Assembly: GCF_002994745.2 (NCBI RefSeq) | Contig: NC_037092.1 | Location: 18,219,501 to 18,283,500, forward strand | DNA from: Rosa chinensis | Taxonomy: Eukaryota; Streptophyta; Magnoliopsida; Rosales; Rosaceae | Length of the DNA stretch: 64,000 nt | Direction of reading: 5' to 3' | Shown: in pieces, positions 59,760-64,000 of the stretch | Layout: the number at the start of each line of letters is the position of its first letter | Position numbering within the stretch: the first letter of the stretch is position 1 | Notes under the pieces: model-generated | What the model saw: the letters and a program-made list of their open reading frames with translations, nothing else | Told to the model about the DNA's origin: nothing | Database searches by the model: none | Made by a program: the position numbers and the translations under genes

Positions 59760-60071
59760 ATGGATAGGAAGTTCTTGGGGCTTTTACTGTTCTTCATCAT
59801 CCTCCTGAATTCTCGTAAGTCTCTCTTTCTCAATATATCAATATATTCTTTCTTAATCATTTAGTTAATAATAAATCGACATTTGTAAATTTGTACAGAA
59901 GAGATGGTGATTCGCAGCGAAGCGAAGATATGCGAAGTCCCGAGCAAAACATTCAAGGGGTTGTGCGTCAAGGACAGGAACTGTGTCGTGAGATGTCACA
60001 GTGAGGGTTACGGTAACGGCAAATGCTCCCATGTCCGACGACAGTGCATGTGCTTGAAGATTTGTGACTAA
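59760..60071 (+). CDS. Plant defensin 5
   Basis: Exons 59760-59814 and 59899-60071 encode 75 aa. Signal peptide 1-27 (MDRKFLGLLLFFIILLNS core, SEA cleavage context), mature peptide starting KICEVPSKTFKG, eight cysteines in plant defensin spacing. It differs from defensin 4 at only a few mature positions: N for Y in the gamma-core (GYGNGKC), VRRQ for VLRQ, and LKICD at the end. Phase-1 intron and splice sites are intact. Secreted; role not determined. It lies in a tandem block of about 2.7-2.9 kb repeated at 62.1-62.9 kb. Confidence 0.9.
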
Positions 60072-60214
60072 ACTAATTGAAAACTAGCATGCAGCTAATT
60101 ACAGTGCAACGGCTACAGCATGTTAATAATCATACATATGTATGCTATCATAAATAAATTAATAAATTAAGTTGCCTTTCAGTTCCCCTTATCTTTATTT
60201 TTTATGGGATTCTT

Positions 60215-60652
60215 TCCGTCTTTTTTTTTTTTTTTAAATAGAAGTTGATTGATATTCAATAATCAACAGTCAATTGAACATGGTTTACAAGTTTACATAA
60301 GAATTCCGGTACAACCTATCCAAGCTAAAGCAAACTAATTAAAAACATTGGGAAGCTCACATTTAAGCAAGTCTATCCAAGATTAATAAAGTTTTGCCTC
60401 CTATGGAAAGAAATCATTCAACTAGCCCTCACTTGCCAGACACGCAATTGTGGTACAAGCAAGAAACCAGAAATGTAATAGAAGCAAATTCTTTCTTTCT
60501 TGTGTCCTTTTGTTTTCTAATTTTTAATAGAAGGACCCACCTGCTTTGTAGTCTAACTCTGTGGGGGTTCTCAGTGAAAGAACAATTTGTCCCCATATTG
60601 ATGCATTCTTTGGAGTTAATAAAATTTTCTCTTTGATAAAAAAAAAAAAAAA
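60215..60652. mobile_element. Retroposon tails between duplicated flanks
   Basis: Compared with the duplicate at 47.7 and 50.7 kb, this copy has an extra segment bounded by a T-run (60220-60234) and an A-run (60637-60651). The right part ends TTCTCTTTGAT plus polyA, like LINE tails elsewhere here. Probably two small opposing polyA retroposons or one rearranged. Confidence 0.4.
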
Positions 60653-60797
60653 TTATCGAAGGTTTTTGCAACGAACATACATTTGTAAATGTGTCTATTT
60701 TCTGTCCACACAAAAAAATGGTGCATCCTTTAATTTTCTTTTTTATGTATAACGATGAACTTATCATTGGCAAAGTGCATCATCATTTTTTTATGGG

Positions 60798-60829
<32 letters not shown>

Positions 60830-61218
60830 GAAAAATTGTTTTCCAACAAAAGTGTATCCCATTTTATATATCAAAATTTTTGGAACTCATTAAGTTGAGG
60901 GCTATAGGCTTCGGCTAGTCTGCCTTAGTCCAGAACTGACGCTGTTATTGTTCTTCACTTCTTTGTACGTATCACATCTTACTGGGAAAACTCATCTAGG
61001 ACCCTTTGAAAGTGCTCCAAGTTCAAAAGTTATTAATTTGTTGGACTTCGCAATATATCTCAAGACACATTCTATATAACCTAAAATTAAGATGTGTCCC
61101 CATGAGTTGAGAAGTGAGAACACTCGTTTCACAAAACCTCCCCATATGAGAATGCATGTGAATAACAACTTATCTAAATACATATCAAATAATCCTCCAT
61201 GTAATAGTTATTTCACAT

Positions 61219-61739
61219 TTATTCATTAAAGTCACCACTTTGTTTCTTATCATAGAAGAAAAGAAAGAAATTATTTGACATCAGTTTACAACACTTGGTG
61301 CAAATACATTTTCGAAGCAACACAAAACCCCCGCAATGGCCATTAGTGAAACCTTCCGTCCTGCAAACTAGAGCACAGTTCCGGTCAAATAAGCAAGGGC
61401 CTTTGAACTCTTGGCTTGGCGACTCGCATATTTCAGTTCCACTCACAAGCGTTGCAACTCTATCTTCTGCATTTCATGAAATACCAAAATTAAGAAAAGT
61501 TCACAGTTATGCGATTTTAATTATCCACCGTGGAATTAGCCGCTTTGATGGATCTTTTATTCTTGTCGGAGAGCAAAATTAATTGATCGATCTTTAATGA
61601 ACATTGTATAAACATGCAAGAACGCTTAACGTGTCCAAATTGCTAAGGAGGATTTATGCATAATCACAAGTCTTAATTACGTACTCGATCGCGAAGTTAA
61701 TAGAAGGAAGATCATGAAGCCAAATATCCTTGTATCCAT
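61219..61739 (-). CDS. Plant defensin 6, divergent, opposite strand, C-terminal extension
   Basis: Exons 61739-61685 and 61466-61219 encode 100 aa. Exon 1 is 55 nt with phase 1, exactly as in the sister genes, and encodes a signal peptide ([18 protein letters not shown]). The mature part runs from about residue 28: cysteines at 32, 43, 49, 53, 63, 72, 74 and 78 fit defensin spacing, plus an extra Cys at 77 (TKCC). Text such as [12 protein letters not shown] and [11 protein letters not shown] is closer to classic plant defensins than to the six neighbours. No stop follows the last cysteine; the frame continues for 22 residues ending SGDFNE. That may be a lost stop or a real acidic tail. Transcription evidence is needed to decide if it is functional. 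Confidence 0.72.
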
Positions 61740-62333
61740 CTCTAGCTCCAGCTATATATCTTTCTTCTGTTGTTGACAAGGACACTCAAATAGCTAGGAT
61801 GAGATGTATAAATCCTCAAATTTTCTTTTTCCTTTCAATTTAACAGATATGTGTTAGGTTTAAAAAAAAATTAAAAATTAAAAACACCCACATTATGAGA
61901 GGAGGGTCATCAACTTTAGTCATCGGTTAATAAACTCTCCTCTAGCATTTAATAGTAAATCTTCGACAATAAATTAGACATATTTCTTTTATCACATTTA
62001 GTAGAAATAGCTGAGTGCAAGCAGATTGTATCATTTATTCTAATATTGACTGTTGACACTTGGAAGTCTAATTTAGAGCTTCCTCTATTGGTTATTATTA
62101 GAACTTAAAAACCGATTCTAATAAAAACGATATGGATTTAATTTAATGAGGTTGAGCAAATCTATCAAGGCTCAAAAGAAATTTATTAAAAGGTTGATGT
62201 TGGATGCAGCATATCTGACAGAGTTCTCTATTAGACTAACTGTCTGACTATCTGAGATTCCCATAATTATATCAAATCAACCTAAGCAGATTTCTGGGAA
62301 AGATAATTTATTACCAGGCCTCAAAATCCGAAC

Positions 62334-62340
62334 TATTAAA
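62334..62340 (+). promoter_or_regulatory. Mutated TATA region of defensin pseudogene 7
   Basis: ACTATTAAAGCAGGATCTAG at the place where defensins 4 and 5 have ACTATAAAAGCAGGGTCTAG. One base breaks the TATAAA core, in keeping with loss of the gene. Confidence 0.5.
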
Positions 62341-62442
62341 GCAGGATCTAGGATGTCAAACATGCATATCTCATTGGTATAAGATAATACAACTGAGTGC
62401 TGATCAAAGGGTACTCGTAGAAGGCAAAAACAGAAGGCATAT

Positions 62443-62820
62443 ATGGACAGAAAGTTCCTGGGGCTTGTTTTGTTCTTCATCGTCCTCTTGCTTCTAGTAA
62501 GTCTCTCTTCATTAATATATCCACACGATATTATTTTCATCAATCTATTAATATAAAGAGAATGTCAGTAGGTTATCGTTAATCTCTAAACGGAGTATCC
62601 ATTAACGTTTGTAATTACTTGTGCAGAAGAGACGGTGATTCGCAGTGAAGCGCAGGGAAAAGTTTGCGAAGTCCCCAGCCAAAATTTCAGAGGGCTGTGC
62701 TTGGATAAGAGAAAATGTAATTAACATTGTCTTCATGAAGATACCCGAGGCGGCAAATGCATCAGTTCCACACGAAAATGCGTGTGCTTCAGGCCATGTG
62801 CCACTAAGCTTACTAAATAG
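62443..62820 (+). pseudogene. Defensin pseudogene 7
   Basis: Exon 1 (62443-62496) reads MDRKFLGLVLFFIVLLL but is 54 nt, one base shorter than its sisters. The splice to exon 2 (62627) therefore falls out of frame and meets a TGA within four codons. In the ancestral frame exon 2 reads EETVIRSEAQGKVCEVPSQN, then a TAA replaces the residue before the fourth cysteine (KCN-stop-HC), and the remaining cysteines up to CVCFRPC follow. Two lesions plus the altered TATA region make this a clear pseudogene of the defensin 4/5 lineage. Confidence 0.88.
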
Positions 62821-63387
62821 AAGCCAGCATGGAGCTAATTACAGGGCAACTTTTGCATAAGCTAGACAGCATGTTAATAATCATGCATGATATCCAAGTA
62901 TATGAATGGTTTTATGAATAAATTAATGAATTATGTTGCCTTTCAGTTTCCTATAGTTAATATTATGTGTTCAACAAACTTTACCTGATAATGATTTTGG
63001 TTTTTTTTCACCCATAGTGTTTGGAGAGTTAGGTGACTTTCAATATGATACATAAACTTACAATGTTATCAATCTGATACCTGAACTAATTTTTTCTTAT
63101 TAACGTCGTACTTCTGTGACAAAAATGGATGGAGGTACGACATTAATAAGAAAAAATGAGTCCAAGTATCACCTTAATAATATTGTAAGATCAAGTATAT
63201 ATCATATTGAAAGTCACCTCAGTTTCCAGACATTGTTGGTCATGAAATTAACCTTAATCATTGCTCAACACTAGTCTCATTTCATACCTAGGTTCTTTAA
63301 CATAGGGTTTGCTCTAATTTTATTCTTTTGGACCTTATTGGTCGAGAATCTTTTTTTATTATTATTATTATTGGGGACAAGATCTCA
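62821..63387. other. 3' flank of pseudogene 7, inverted repeat
   Basis: Contains an imperfect inverted repeat of about 85 bp: AGTTAGGTGACTTTCAATAT near 63030 is matched by the complement of ATATTGAAAGTCACCTCAGT near 63207. It is a likely worn MITE (about 63020-63225). No gene. Confidence 0.45.
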
Positions 63388-63682
63388 GAGCAACTCCAAC
63401 AAATTCCCTATATTTTGATTTTTCTCTACTTTAGGGAAAAATAAGCCTCTTTTGCTCCAACAGATTCCCTATAACTATCTCTATTTTAGGGAAAGTGAGG
63501 AGAGAGAAACCCAAATTCTCTATATTTACAGCAAACTCCAAAATTTTAAAGAAGAATATGGAGATTTTATAGATTACTGTAAACTAGGGAATCTGTTGGA
63601 GTTGGAGAAGAAAAATAGGCTAAAGGTTTGACTTTTGCTTCTCTATAATACAAAAATTATAGGGAAGCTATTGGAGTTGCTC
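63388..63682. mobile_element. MITE with GAGCAACTCCAA ends
   Basis: Inverted ends GAGCAACTCCAA and TTGGAGTTGCTC, with the 3-bp target TCA on both sides (63385-63387, 63683-63685). 295 bp, no coding. Internal repeats of AxATTCCCTATA/TATAGGGAA add to the hairpin potential. PIF/Harbinger-like by target length. Confidence 0.72.
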
Positions 63683-64000
63683 TCAAGTTCAAATCTCCTC
63701 TTTTTCTTAAAACAAGATGATTACAGTAATTATAAGTATGTTGGATAACCAATGAAATTTATCCGCTACATGCAAGAAATTAACAGAAGCACAAACCTAA
63801 AACTAAATACATTTATTACTATATGTGTGTCTATACAATTGTACAGAAGAAGAGGAATATGCCTTCACTTCTTTTAGCCAAGAGTAATTTTAAAAATTTT
63901 ATCATTGACCAAATCAATAACATCGATTTGAACTTCCATCTCTAAAATTCAATATAGAAAGCGGCATAAACATGATGAATCACTAGATTTTCAAATTAAA

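Noticed and set aside
1..64000. Search for tRNA, rRNA or snRNA genes
   Set aside because: No clover-leaf box A/B pair or other conserved RNA gene signature was noticed by eye; a covariance-model scan was not possible.

Overview
The window is nuclear DNA of a flowering plant. It is AT-rich, its genes have GT-AG introns, and it carries copia-type, LINE, CACTA, hAT, Mutator-like and MITE elements next to plant-type gene families. A eudicot is likely. Rosaceae is my guess from the general look of the elements, with low confidence. Protein-coding genes take up a small part of the window and transposable elements and their scars take up most of it.

Left part (1-20 kb): a decayed copia element lies at 1-1669. 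A complete six-exon manganese-type cation diffusion facilitator (MTP9/10/11 clade, minus strand, 401 aa) follows at 2011-4325. Then come a hAT-type element (5352-6160), a long solo LTR (8837-11395) inserted in what looks like a LINE tail, a polyA retroposon (about 12.08-12.98 kb) and a Mutator-like element with roughly 100-bp terminal inverted repeats (13347-14460). A complete eleven-exon DCN1-like cullin-neddylation gene (plus strand, 250 aa) spans 14942-19678.

Middle part (20-46 kb): a 5'-truncated LINE (20171-25492) is split by a 2.1-kb LTR-like insertion. A Tourist-like MITE follows at 26169. The first half of a plant defensin family lies at 30685-33528 (two apparently intact genes and one pseudogene). 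A copia-type element with 165-bp LTRs (34132-42562, minus) holds a nested 2.4-kb solo LTR and many copies of a short motif of the form GAACTTCAGGTTC. A related solo LTR in inverse orientation lies at 43169-45837.

Right part (46-64 kb): the second half of the defensin family (two intact genes, one on the opposite strand with a C-terminal extension, one pseudogene) is separated by nested insertions. One nest is a minus-strand retroposon interrupted by a 1.7-kb CACTA element. The other is a LINE scrap interrupted by a solo LTR that is itself interrupted by a 5.4-kb CACTA element. The larger CACTA carries same-strand, exon-intron-preserving fragments of at least three unrelated host genes: phospholipase D, ferritin and a nucleotide-sugar transporter.

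The two housekeeping genes are unrelated to each other in function. The defensin genes form one duplicated array of small secreted cysteine-rich peptides, with shared TATA regions and visible duplication blocks. Exon boundaries were read by eye from splice signals, reading frame and family resemblance. No alignment or database search was run.
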